A stretch of 64,000 nucleotides of DNA from Branchipolynoe longqiensis (Eukaryota; Annelida; Polychaeta; Phyllodocida; Polynoidae). The position numbers and the translations under genes were made by a program. Below the pieces are notes generated by a model. The model ran no database searches, was not told the DNA's origin, and saw nothing but the letters and a program-made list of their open reading frames with translations. Shown here in pieces: positions 54,708 through 64,000 of the stretch (its first letter is position 1; each line of letters opens with the position of its first letter). Location of the stretch: NCBI GenBank assembly GCA_030323885.1, contig CM059198.1, forward strand, positions 54,796,417 to 54,860,416, read 5' to 3'.

Positions 54708-55034
54708 TTACAGTTGCATAGTCCGATGCTTTTAAGCTTCGGGCATTTTTCTGAGATAAATATATTAAATTGATTGATATAATCAACCTTACTTTAGCTT
54801 GTGGTAACATTGATTTTAATTGGCTAACTTTGGAGATATTTGAAGCGCAATTAACGTTGGCAATCAGGTCAAAACTCTGACACCATAGGCTTATGTAGCA
54901 ACATGTTCTATTAAATTGATTCAGTATTCCATTCTATGTGGCAAGACTATCTAAGTTACATAAGTATAATTAAATCTAGGTGAGTGTGTTGGTTTTGAAA
55001 ATGTTATACTTCATCGGACTATGCAACTTTAAGC
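54708..55034. mobile_element. MITE-1, full length
   Basis: AGTTGCATAGTCCGATG and CATCGGACTATGCAACTTTA at the ends. Interior collinear with, and opposite to, the 50.5-kb copy. Confidence 0.85.
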
Positions 55035-55045
55035 AAAGATTCTAC

Positions 55046-55338
55046 TGTGGCGTTCTCTGTGGCGGAGTGGTTAGAGTGTCTGACTTTTCGAGCGGTTCGA
55101 TTCCCCATGCCTCCAACTCTGCCAATTTGGATTTCCACCGCTATGTATAACTTACAGCGTCATCAAAGGCCGGTTGCTCTCATACCATGTCTATGTGGTG
55201 TGGGAGGTCAAAAATCCCTTTGGTCAGTAAAAGTGTAGGCTCAGGCTTTCTATCGACCAGCAGTGGAATGAGGAAGACCAGTCGTCTATGACTGAAATTT
55301 CCCCTGCTTAAACAACTAATGGACCAACAACAACAAAA
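55046..55338 (+). mobile_element. SINE-C, head partly deleted
   Basis: GTGGCGGAGTGGTTAGAGTG, loss of the long arm, GGTTCGATTCCCCATGCC, full body, tail CCAACAACAACAAAAA. Confidence 0.85.
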
Positions 55339-55479
55339 ATGCGAACAGTGCCATCTAATGTTGGTCATGTGACATACATCATGTTGAGACATTTACCAGA
55401 TTTATGGGGCGGTCGCTGTGGAAATGTATTATCGCTCCGCTAGATGGCGCGTATTTGCAATCTACAGGTGCAGTATCAG

Positions 55480-55856
55480 GAGTATAATGTAACTAAGTGG
55501 GTGTGGGCGGTGTCCTAGTGGGAGAGCACTATAAAGCTAACATGAATGAGCACCGACAAAAGCATCAAATTTTCCCGGTCGAGTCAAACCAATGACCTAC
55601 AAAATTGATACTTGTCGCTTCCTAGCCTTGCGCTTGGCATTATTAGGATAGGGCAAGGACTGGTTAGCTTGGTGTCAGGATAATGTGACTGAGTGGGGGT
55701 ATCACTATCAGGTCATCGTGATAGTGGCCTAGTCTCCCAGTGGGGCAGCACTATGAAGCCACCATGAGTGTGCACTGTCATAAGTCGGTACCTATCCTGA
55801 TATGACCTTAGATGTTGCAGGGACATAAAGCTCCAACAACCAACCCAACAACAACC
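55480..55856 (+). mobile_element. SINE-A, with a second partial piece
   Basis: A degraded body piece at 55480-55570 is followed by a copy from TTCCCGGTCGAGTCAAACC to CCAACAACCAACCC, with an ATCACTATC insertion near 55702. Confidence 0.85.
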
Positions 55857-56139
55857 TTGTTGTTAGAATATTAATGCACAATTAATAACAAAAGGTTGAT
55901 ACCATAGAATAACTTGTTTAAAGCTGCAGAGTGTGATGAAGCATTGCTGTTGTTTAATCTCAAGAAGTTTGTGGTCAGTGAGTAAAGGTAGCACGCTATG
56001 TGGTTCTTTGGTCCAATGTCTGGCCATTGGTGCTGTGCCAATTAACTCGCGGGTTCTATTAATAGAGGGATATTTATAGACACTGGTTCCTGGCGTCTAC
56101 TTGTTCCTTGTTCCTTGATTCTTGATTCTTTCTTGCCGA

Positions 56140-56470
56140 ACTGGACGCAGTGGCCGAATCGGTAGAGCGCAGGCCTCTCGTGCGGAAGGTCGGGAGTTCA
56201 ATTCCCAGTCGAGTCAAACCAATGACTTACAAAATTGATACTTGTCGCTTCTTAGCCAGGCGCTTGGAATTATTAGGATATGGCAAGGACTGATTTGCTC
56301 GGTGTCGGGATAATGTGACTGAGTGGGATATCAGGCCATGGTGCTGGTGGCCTAGTCTCCCAGTGGGGCAGCACTATGAAGCCACCATGAGTGTGCACTG
56401 TCATAAGTCAGTACCTATCCTGATATGACCTTAGATGTTGCTGGGACATAAAACTCCAACAACCAACCTA
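56140..56470 (+). mobile_element. SINE-A, full length
   Basis: Head TGGACGCAGTGGCCGAATCG to tail AAACTCCAACAACCAACC. Its 3' half matches the copy at 55.6-55.85 kb closely. Confidence 0.9.
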
Positions 56471-56884
56471 ACAACTTTCCTGCAGTAGACGCTATTGAGG
56501 ATTTGCATCGAACGATTAGCACCACGTGACCAGTGCCTCGTTGGCCATCATGGTTGGATAGAAAGTACAGCTATAACACCGTCAATGCGGCGGCGGCGTT
56601 AATATCACTCGGATTTTGGGTTTAATTTGACCAAATTTCACTTTTTGAGTAAGCTATTCTCATAAATAACATTATTTCAACCCCCGAGTGAATATTCATG
56701 ATTCTAAATAACATAATTAGATCGTAGCAGTGAATAGATTTGTGCTTTTTGTATTATTTACATACACTTGATAGTAGAAGGAACTGCGTCTATCCAACCA
56801 CGACGCAGGAGTAGTGTGATGCCTACGTCACACGCAAATCCTCAATTGCGCAACCCGAGCTAGGATTGGTAAGGTTGTGTAAGC
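56471..56884. other. Unassigned
   Basis: Non-repetitive stretch (GCGGCGGCGGCG at 56588). No gene was recognised. Confidence 0.35.
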
Positions 56885-57072
56885 CGACAGTTTTGAGTTC
56901 CTGCCACGTTATTTAGATTAACATAATATTATTAAGCTGATCAATATATTCTCCTTTACCTTCAGTTGAAGTGGCTTGTATTTTAAAGCCTTATTTTATT
57001 TCAAACATTTGAAGTTAAAATTGTTTTCGGTTTAAAAAATGTAATGCTTCATCGGACTATGCAGCTTTAAGA
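56885..57072. mobile_element. MITE-1 right part
   Basis: Ends CTTCATCGGACTATGCAGCT; interior weakly matches MITE-1. The minisatellite starts from its last bases. Confidence 0.6.
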
Positions 57073-58302
57073 AGCCGCCATAGATGGCACCACCGCATGT
57101 ACAGTTTGGACTATGCAACTTTAAGAAGCCACCATAGATGGCACCACCGCATGTACAGTTTGGACTATGTAGCTTTAAGAAACCACCATACATGGCGCCA
57201 CCGCATGTACAGTTTGGACTATGTAGCTTTAAGAAACCACCATAGATGGCACCACCGCATGTACAGTTTGGACTATGTAGCTTTAAGAAACCACCATAGA
57301 TGGCACCACCGCATGTACAGTTTGGACTATGTAGCTTTAAGAAACCACCATAGATGGCACCACCGCATGTACAGTTTGGACTATGTAGCTTTAAGAAACC
57401 ACCATAGATGGCGCCACCGCATGTACAGTTTGGACTATGTAGCTTTAAGAAACCACCATAGATGGCACCACCGCATGTACAGTTTGGACTATGTAGCTTC
57501 AAGAAACCACCATAGATGGCACCACCGCATGTACAGTTTGGACTATGCAACTTTAAGAAGCCACCATAGATGGCACCACCGCATGTACAGTTTGGACTAT
57601 GTAGCTTTAAGAAACCACCATAGATGGCACCACCGCATGTACAGTTTGGACTATGTAGCTTCAAGAAACCACCATAGATGGCGCCACCGCATGTACAGTT
57701 TGGACTATGTAGCTTTAAGTAGCCGCCATAGATGGTGCTACCGCATGTACAGTTTGGACTATGTAGCTTTAAGTAGCCGCCATAGATGGTGCTACCACAT
57801 ACACAGTTCAGATTATGCAGCTTTAAGAAGCTGCCATAGATGGCACCACCACATACACAGTTCAGACTATGCAGCTTTAAGAAGCTGCCATAGATGGCAC
57901 CACCACATGTACAGTTCAGACTATGCAGCTTTAAGAAGCTGCCATAGATGGCACCACCGCATGTACAGTTCAGACTATGCAGCTTTAAGAAGCTGCCATA
58001 GATGGCACCACCGCATGTACAGTTCAGACTATGCAGCTTTAAGAAGCTGCCATAGATGGCACCCCCGCACGTACAGTTCAGACTATGCAGCTTTAAGAAG
58101 CTGCCATAGATGGCACCACTGCATGTACAGTTCAGACTATGCAGCTTTAAGAAGCTGCCATAGATGGCACCACCGCATGTACAGTTCAGACTATGCAGCT
58201 TTAAGAAGCTGCCATAGATGGCACCCCCGCATGTACAGTTCAGACTATGCAGCTTTAAGAAGCTGCCATAGATGGCACCACCGCATGTACAGTTCCGCAG
58301 TT
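57064..58302. repeat. 54-bp minisatellite seeded by a MITE-1 end
   Basis: About 23 units. Each unit starts GGACTATGYAGCTTTAAGAA, the terminal bases of MITE-1, and continues with ACCACCATAGATGGCACCAC and CGCATGTACAGTTT. Units before about 57800 end TTTGGACT; later ones read TTCAGACT. Because 54 is a multiple of three, the array stays open on both strands (57097-58371 +, 57032-57664 -), giving 18-residue repeats. Confidence 0.95.
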
Positions 58303-58617
58303 AAGAATAGGCCTGCAGCCAATAACACACCTACACAGGTGGGGTTGAATAATTACACAATTATTATTTAAAAAAATACATATTCGACCATTTCGCTATT
58401 CATATTCTCATAATGCATTACACAGCACATAAAGAACAATTATGCAAAGCCTAAGTTAGCTGGTCAGTTAATGCAGTTAATGTTGTTTAATAATTGTGGA
58501 TTGTTGGGAAATATTTGGCGGAAGTGGTATGCAGCTATTTAAGTTACCTTGACCTTGACCTTGGCACACAGCGACCCATTACCAGTGTCTGCACACAATG
58601 CTTAGACAGGCATACAT
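58303..58617. other. Unassigned
   Basis: CCTTGACCTTGACCTTGG triple at about 58550. No gene was recognised. Confidence 0.4.
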
Positions 58618-59480
58618 TAAAGTTGCATAGTCCGATGGCTTTCGAATTTTTGCCTTATTTTTAAATAAATATACCAGGTTGACCATTATGACCGAATATT
58701 CATTATTCCGAAATAATTTTGATGAGAAATGGCTAATTCTGGGGCAATATGAGCTAAAAGAATCCTAAATAATTTCAGCAAGCTTGCCAAAAGTCTTGTT
58801 GTTGTGGCGCAGATTCACATCTCGCGATGGCCACATGATGAGGGGGTGACCTATTAATATTTAGTTAGTCTGGTCCCCTATCACGTCTTAGTGGCTCATC
58901 GAGCTGGTAAGACTCATCTACACCCCCACCCCCACAGACACACTGTGCCCAGTGATTGTGAGTGTGTGGGGGGACGGGGTATCTATCTATATGGGTGATT
59001 AGCACACTGTGTGTGATGGTGTGTGTGGGGGGGGGGGGGGGGGGGAAGTATGTGTGAGGTATGGGTGTTTGGAGGGGTGTGTAGGGAGGCTAGAACTTAG
59101 AAGATGGTATCAATGTCAGTGAATGTGTGTGGGTGTGTGAGTGTTGTGTGTGTGGGGGGGGGGGGGTTCTGAGGTGGTTGGGTGGGGGTGACATCAAACT
59201 TCCACCATATGTCCTGGAACCTGACTAAAGCCATATATAGTACTGGGAATGAGGGCAAGACTATTCAGGTCACGATATTGGTGAGTGGCCTCACTGCCTC
59301 ATGGCCTTCTCAAAGTAAGTGTCCAAAGGAATAAGGTAGTCAATTCACTGATTATTCTGTATATCCTGTCCCAAATCACAGGATAATGCACCAATATTTA
59401 AGTTGGATATAGAGAATCAAATGTAGATAAGTCTTTTGGTTTTGACAAATATATATTTCAACGGACCATGCAACTTTAAT
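58618..59480. mobile_element. MITE-1 split by a GT/G-rich insertion
   Basis: The left part at 58618-58800 (AGTTGCATAGTCCGATG to CAAGCTTGCCAAAAG) and the right part at about 59385-59480 (to ACGGACCATGCAACTTTAA) belong together. The 580 bp between holds GTGTGTG and poly-G runs. Confidence 0.65.
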
Positions 59481-59943
59481 AATGGACCTCATAACATACA
59501 ACCCTTTATTGCACCCATATATTAAGTGATATATATTGCACCTGTGGGGGCGGGGGGGGGGGGGGGGGAGAAAGCAAGAACAGAAGAAGAAGAAGACGAA
59601 AGGAAATGGTGGAATAGATGTGTGCAGAATTTATATGAATCTAAGCAATGTCAATAACGTCTACTCTATGTAAAATTCTTCTCCAATGCACAGGTCGACA
59701 TTTGTGCAAACATTAGTAATACCTTCGGCTGTTCTTACCCCCTCCCCCCCCCCCTTGCCGCCCTCCCCATCCCTCCCCTCCCCTCGAACTCCCTCCCGTC
59801 CCTTCCTGCCCCTTCTCCTGTCCCACCCCCTCCCCTCCCCTCGTCTCCCCCTCCCCTCCTCTCCCCTTCCACACCGGCCCAGATGGGGGGGGGGGGGGGG
59901 GGGGGGGGGGCTGCGGGATGTGCATGTGTGTGTATATATGTAT
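59481..59943. other. Low-complexity C- and G-rich DNA
   Basis: G run at 59546-59569, pyrimidine tract at 59738-59875, poly-G of about 26 at 59885-59910, then a GT/TA run. No gene was recognised. Confidence 0.7.
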
Positions 59944-60260
59944 ATAGTATAGTTATACGAGTCTTACCTTGGTACAGATGATGGATAACTGTTGTTTTAC
60001 CGAGGTATAAGCCTCGGATAGATGTGGGCTAGGGAGAGGTAAGCACGTCCGGTACCAGCAATCTTAACCTACTTATTGAGGATAAAAATGACTTTCAAAC
60101 AATGGATACTATTACTTTACCGAAAAGGTACACCAACGGAATAGATGTGGCAGGGTGTGGCGGGGAGGGCCCTAGCCCACATCTATCCGAGGCTTATACC
60201 TCGGTAAAACAACAGTTATCCATCATCTGTACCAAGGTAAGACTCGTATAACTATACTAT
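59944..60260. repeat. Perfect 91-bp inverted repeat at the DIRS 3' side
   Basis: Bases 59944-60034 and 60170-60260 are exact inverse copies (ATAGTATAGTTATACGAGTC to ATGTGGGCTAGGG), with a 135-bp spacer. In DIRS elements a terminal repeat and an internal complementary region lie in this arrangement. I infer 59944 as the element's outer 3' edge. Confidence 0.85.
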
Positions 60261-60387
60261 TTTACCTCGGTAAACAGCCTCAGGCTAGCCTCAGGCTAGG
60301 GAGACCTTTACATAATTCATTTTTATCCTTAATATCATTCTTTCTTATTATTATAACATTCTAAATTTTTGTTCTCACCTATTCTTG

Positions 60388-61497
60388 TTAGTTGGCGAGA
60401 AGACGCTTTGCAACGCCGGTAGGCTTTTCTAGTCGTTTATTATAATGTTTTGCAAACGACTTAGCCGTCTTCCAGCCTGCATGCGCTAGTATTCTTTTCA
60501 CAGAAATACCAAGCACCCGTGCCTTGGAGACCATGGCTCCTCTAGTTGAGTGGGAAGAGTATTTACTCATATCCACTCCAGCCAATTTCAACACCGTAAT
60601 TGTCCATCTGGCAAGTGTGTCTCGTGAAATCGCCTTATGTGGCTTTATAAAGCTCACTAATAGTTGTTGTGATGCACGTAAATCCTTTGTCTTGTATATA
60701 TAAGCCCGTATGGCCGACACAACACATAATTTCCGATCATTCGGAAAACAGTCTAAGTGAACCGTTGATAAAGGGTCACCTAACGTGTTCGATTTGAGCA
60801 ATTTTTCTAAATCAAACGTAGCTTGTTGCTTGTCTATTTCTAATCCAGTTAAGGATAAAGCAACAATCGTCTGTCCTCTGTGTCCGGTTACTAACAATAA
60901 CAGGACCGCGACCTTAAAACCTAACTGTTTTATATCTAACCACGAGTTGTGAGGCCAAGCCTGAAACAACTTAAATACTATAGAAACATCCCAAAACCGA
61001 CTATACTTTGGTTTTGGAGGATTCCTTTGATAAATTGAACGAAGTAAATAACAAATAACATAATGTTTTCCAACTGTTTCGCCATCAATTCTAGGTAATA
61101 TAATTGATAACGCACACCTCGCCGCATTAATCGATCCAAAGGAAAGTCCTTCATCCTCTAGAGAACGAAGAAACCGAGCTACTTGTGAAATCTTTGGATT
61201 TGTTGGTTTAACTTTCATTAACAAACAATGTACACCCCATTTCTTTAAATAGGTTGTATACATTTTGACAGTTCCTGGCCTCCAGGCATCCGATACTATC
61301 CTATCCTCAGTAATTCTGTCCAATCCAAATTGCTGTAGCTGCTTCCTTAGAAAAGGAATGCCAATAGGGGCGTCGTTGACACGTCGCCGTGAACCACTAG
61401 CGGTCCGTGGTGCATCAGATTCCCGAGTTTTCTTGGGAATCGTATACGATCTTTTGCCAGTTGTGAAACTGCTGGCAGCCAAGGTTGCGTGTCCCAA
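60388..61497 (-). CDS. DIRS tyrosine recombinase
   Basis: A 369-residue frame. It replaces an integrase: DIRS recombinases insert a circular DNA copy by site-specific-like strand exchange in the nucleus. An N-terminal SAM-like core-binding region lies at about 60-160 (PGTVKMYTTYLKKWGVH). The catalytic domain covers about 190-355, with R207 (TGHRGQT), H316 and R319 (HSTRGA), H339 (LAHAGW) and nucleophile Y352 (HYNK), so the full R-H-R-H-Y set is present. The frame overlaps the end of the RT frame by about 150 bp in another phase, a usual DIRS layout. The Met shown may not be the real start. No breaks are seen. Confidence 0.9.
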   Translation of the reverse strand: MGHATLAASSFTTGKRSYTIPKKTRESDAPRTASGSRRRVNDAPIGIPFLRKQLQQFGLDRITEDRIVSDAWRPGTVKMYTTYLKKWGVHCLLMKVKPTNPKISQVARFLRSLEDEGLSFGSINAARCALSIILPRIDGETVGKHYVICYLLRSIYQRNPPKPKYSRFWDVSIVFKLFQAWPHNSWLDIKQLGFKVAVLLLLVTGHRGQTIVALSLTGLEIDKQQATFDLEKLLKSNTLGDPLSTVHLDCFPNDRKLCVVSAIRAYIYKTKDLRASQQLLVSFIKPHKAISRDTLARWTITVLKLAGVDMSKYSSHSTRGAMVSKARVLGISVKRILAHAGWKTAKSFAKHYNKRLEKPTGVAKRLLAN

Positions 61498-63197
61498 TCG
61501 GGCACCACCAGTATCGCATGTGTCCCTTCCAAGCCGATTTTTCTCACTACTCGGCTGATAATGCTAAATGGTGGGAAAATATAAAAATAATTATTTTCCC
61601 AAGTAATAGCAAACGCATCTACTTTCCAAGCATCCGGTTCAGGATGCCAAGAAACATAACAGGGTAACTTGTTATTATTTTGTGATGCAAATAAGTCAAC
61701 TTCAGGTGTACCCCATTTTTCACAAACGAAGTTAAACAAATGTGTAGAGAGAGACCACTCTAAATGGTCATGGAAATTTCTACTTTTATAATCTGCAAGT
61801 GTATTTTGTGACCCTGGAATATGCGCTACAGTCAGCCAGACTTGTTGAGCCTGTGCCCAGTTCCAAATCAGTTTAGATAACTGATTGCAAGACTTTGATT
61901 TGGTTCCACCCATGTTACGAATATATGCCATGGCAGTAGTATTATCAGTTAGTATTCTAACCTGTGATTTATTTATCTTTACTAAACTACGTAAGCCCAG
62001 ATAAATAGCACGCAATTCTAGTGCATTAATATAGTCTGATTTTTCATCATCAAGCCATCTACCTCCTGTTGTGACCCCATCTCGATGAGCTCCCCAACCT
62101 TCTAACGAAGCATCAGTAGTAATTACTGTATTAGGTTCCGCCATGCGGATTGGATTTGGTGAACTTGCTATATGTTGCATCCACCATCCAATATCCTGTA
62201 ACCCTTCTTGCGAAATAAACATCTTTCGCTCAAAATTGCCTTTAGTTCGTGTTAACGCTAAATTTTTATCTATTTCTAGCGACTTAATATGGGCCTTCCC
62301 ATATAACACAGCAGGTGCATATGAGGTCATTATGCCAATAAGAACAGCAACCTGTCTAATTTTTGGCTTTGATAACTTAATAAGCTGAGTCGCTGTAGTC
62401 ATAAACTTAATTAGTTTTTGTTCTGTTATCGACACTGTAAGGGACTGTGTATCCAGAATAAACCCTAAACATTTGAGTTGTTTTGTTGGTTTAAACACTG
62501 ACTTTTGTTGATGTACATAAAACCCCAATTTAGTGAGTAATGCACATAAATCCAAAACTGCATTCACACAACCAATTTGTGTTGATGCTATAATAAAAGA
62601 ATCATCTATGTATGGAAACATTATGTGACCCTTCCTCGCCATTACCGAGAAAACAGGTTTAAGCAATTTAGTAAATAAACGTGGCGCACAAGCTAAGCCA
62701 TTCGGCATGCAGGTAAACTCATAGAGTTGGTTATCCCAAATAAATCGAAGAAATTTTCGGTATTGTTCCATTATGGGAAGCGTATAATATGCATCCTGTA
62801 AATCAACACTAGCCATCCACGCATCTGGTGTAATCAGATCTCGTGCCGTATCTAGAGAGAACATTTTAAAATGTCGATATTCCACCCTTTTATTAAGGAT
62901 TGTTAAATCCAGGATCATTCGAACATCACCATTAGGCTTCGGTCTCGAGAAAATGTTTGAAATAAACTGTCCTGAACAGTGTGTCACTTTTTGTATAATT
63001 CCTTTCTCAAAGAATTTATGTACCTGTTTAGTTAGTGCGTCTCGTTCAACTGGTTGAATGTTATATGGAAAAGGTATTATACTTTGTACAGGAATTTGTG
63101 TAAAGGGAATGTGAACACCCCTAACTATTTCTATAATTTCTTGGTCACTAGTAATTTTGTGCCACTCAGAAATATGATTACTAATATTACCAGCCAC
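61347..63197 (-). CDS. DIRS reverse transcriptase-RNase H polyprotein
   Basis: A 616-residue frame. Reverse transcriptase: motif A VDLQDAYY at 131-138, motif B PNGLACAPRLF at 165-175, catalytic YIDD at 196-199. RNase H: D362 (TTDAS), E394 (ALELRA), D418 (LTDNT) and D469 (LADYKSR), so the acidic residues are all present. A conserved C-terminal domain (EVDLFASQNNNKLPCYVSW, then FPPFSIISRV) occupies about 499-580; in DIRS elements this region is often described as methyltransferase-like. The first codon shown is GTG. The frame stays open upstream to at least 63300, overlapping the Gag end in the -1 phase, so the true start is not fixed and frameshifting or internal initiation is possible. Confidence 0.9.
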   Translation of the reverse strand: MAGNISNHISEWHKITSDQEIIEIVRGVHIPFTQIPVQSIIPFPYNIQPVERDALTKQVHKFFEKGIIQKVTHCSGQFISNIFSRPKPNGDVRMILDLTILNKRVEYRHFKMFSLDTARDLITPDAWMASVDLQDAYYTLPIMEQYRKFLRFIWDNQLYEFTCMPNGLACAPRLFTKLLKPVFSVMARKGHIMFPYIDDSFIIASTQIGCVNAVLDLCALLTKLGFYVHQQKSVFKPTKQLKCLGFILDTQSLTVSITEQKLIKFMTTATQLIKLSKPKIRQVAVLIGIMTSYAPAVLYGKAHIKSLEIDKNLALTRTKGNFERKMFISQEGLQDIGWWMQHIASSPNPIRMAEPNTVITTDASLEGWGAHRDGVTTGGRWLDDEKSDYINALELRAIYLGLRSLVKINKSQVRILTDNTTAMAYIRNMGGTKSKSCNQLSKLIWNWAQAQQVWLTVAHIPGSQNTLADYKSRNFHDHLEWSLSTHLFNFVCEKWGTPEVDLFASQNNNKLPCYVSWHPEPDAWKVDAFAITWENNYFYIFPPFSIISRVVRKIGLEGTHAILVVPDWDTQPWLPAVSQLAKDRIRFPRKLGNLMHHGPLVVHGDVSTTPLLAFLF

Positions 63198-63262
63198 AAA
63201 GTTGCTTACAGTTTGTGTGTTTTTAGAGGCTGCAGGGACTTGTAAAGTTTGTGTTTGGACCT

Positions 63263-64000
63263 CTACTTGGACCCGCCCCTGGGGAAAGGTCTCGACGAGT
63301 TGAACCCTCGGCCTATTGGCCGTGCGGTGTTGTCGGTCCAGCCTGGGCGAGCGCCCCGGCCCCGAAACCCTTGACCGAAGTTTGAACTCGGTCTGGTTCC
63401 TCTGGTGAACCGTCGTGGACGAAAATCCCCTCGTGACTTTTTGAAACGAGGAGCTTCCTGTTTCTTCTTGCCATCCATGTTTTTGCCACTCTTGGCTGCA
63501 GTCTCTACCTCTTTATAGAGGTATTGTAGTTGACCGCCAAACATCTTGGTGTTATCTAAAGGTTTCCCTTTAATCGGCTCTGGAGCAAGATAAAGCGTAA
63601 ACTCCTTCCCCTCATTATCGGTAACCTTCTTAGAGCGAGCCACTTCTTTGCCAGCATCTGTGCAAACTGACTTGAAGACATTTTCATATCTTCGAAACGA
63701 CAGGTAATTACCTGCCGCCGCTAGCACTGCAATGCCTTTGTCCATTGTCTTAGCCAAAGACGAGAACTTATTTTCACTCTGCATCCTATTAGCCACAGGA
63801 ACAATAGCTGTTAGGGTAGCCAACACTGCCTTATGCACTGTGTGCAACACATCCTCAAACTTCTTACGGTCATCCGTCATATTGACATCCCGATCCATTT
63901 CTTTAATGATGGAGTTGGGAACACCCTTTATGCCTGTTAACTCATCTCCTAACTTGGAGATAACCTCCGCCGGTTTGAACGTGCGAAAATGACCATTCAC
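63263..64000 (-). CDS. DIRS Gag-like protein, 5' part off window
   Basis: 245 residues are visible, ending GSK at a TAG at 63263. A helical, mixed-charge region at 1-170 is followed by a strongly basic RG-rich tail (residues about 190-245: RPRRFTRGTRPSS, FGQGFRGRGARPGW, RPFPRGGSK), suited to nucleic-acid binding. No CCHC zinc knuckle is seen. By position it is the capsid-like first frame. The 5' end, and any intron, lie beyond the window. Confidence 0.75.
   Translation of the reverse strand: MNGHFRTFKPAEVISKLGDELTGIKGVPNSIIKEMDRDVNMTDDRKKFEDVLHTVHKAVLATLTAIVPVANRMQSENKFSSLAKTMDKGIAVLAAAGNYLSFRRYENVFKSVCTDAGKEVARSKKVTDNEGKEFTLYLAPEPIKGKPLDNTKMFGGQLQYLYKEVETAAKSGKNMDGKKKQEAPRFKKSRGDFRPRRFTRGTRPSSNFGQGFRGRGARPGWTDNTARPIGRGFNSSRPFPRGGSK

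Larger units (their letters stand above)
59944..64000 (-). mobile_element. DIRS-type retrotransposon, 5' end off window
   Basis: Gag-like, RT-RNase H and tyrosine-recombinase frames lie in the DIRS order on the minus strand, with a 91-bp inverted repeat at the 3' side. There is no LTR pair or DDE integrase. DIRS elements integrate through a circular intermediate without target duplication. All three frames are intact in the visible part, so the copy may be young. Confidence 0.9.

Overview
This 64 kb window looks like accessory DNA from a eukaryotic genome, most likely a mollusc and perhaps a gastropod. There are no operons or prokaryotic genes, and no host gene I can defend. Nearly all recognisable sequence is transposable elements and tandem repeats. 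The mollusc guess rests mainly on SINE-D (about 13.62-13.97 kb), whose body I recall as common in molluscan genomes. It has not been checked by a search.

Repeat families (working names are mine). SINE-A: tRNA-headed, about 330 bp, some 40 copies or fragments, with a subfamily SINE-A2 whose head resembles a Leu/Ser-type tRNA. SINE-B: tRNA-Gln-like, present four times as a dimer of about 312-322 bp period. SINE-C: Ser/Leu-type tRNA head. MITE-1: TTAA target, termini AGTTGCATAGTCCGATG. MITE-2: about 410 bp, 9-bp target duplications. MITE-3: termini CCGGTGTGGYGG. MITE-4: termini containing GTCACAC, interior made of multiplied short motifs. FB: foldback elements made of GCATTC and GGTATGC repeats. 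Single copies of Harbinger-like, hAT-like and pogo-like short elements are also present. Several LINE 3' ends occur, two with long open reverse-transcriptase frames.

Layout. 0-2.5 kb: a MITE-1 split by three later insertions. 2.56-4.41 kb: a 1.85 kb purine-only-like tract. 5-14 kb: SINE-B-derived minisatellites, purine minisatellites, a hAT-like element holding a MITE-4, and LINE remnants. 14-29 kb: dense SINE and MITE nesting. 29.1-30.0 kb: an RTE/BovB-like LINE end. 30.5-32.3 kb: a 35-bp repeat array with a duplicated 742-bp block. 34.1-35.3 kb: a 34-bp satellite with higher-order structure. 36-45 kb: SINEs and MITEs. 45.8-47.0 kb: a 1.2 kb foldback element. 47.1-49.5 kb: a 76-bp satellite split by a LINE. 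50-56.5 kb: SINEs and MITEs. 57.06-58.30 kb: a 54-bp minisatellite built from a MITE-1 end. 59.94-64.0 kb: most of a DIRS-type tyrosine-recombinase retrotransposon on the minus strand.

The DIRS element is the only apparently functional gene set. It has a Gag-like protein with an RG-rich tail, an RT-RNase H-C-terminal-domain polyprotein, and a tyrosine recombinase with all five catalytic residues. A perfect 91-bp inverted repeat lies at its 3' side. The frames overlap as is usual for DIRS elements. The 5' end is outside the window.
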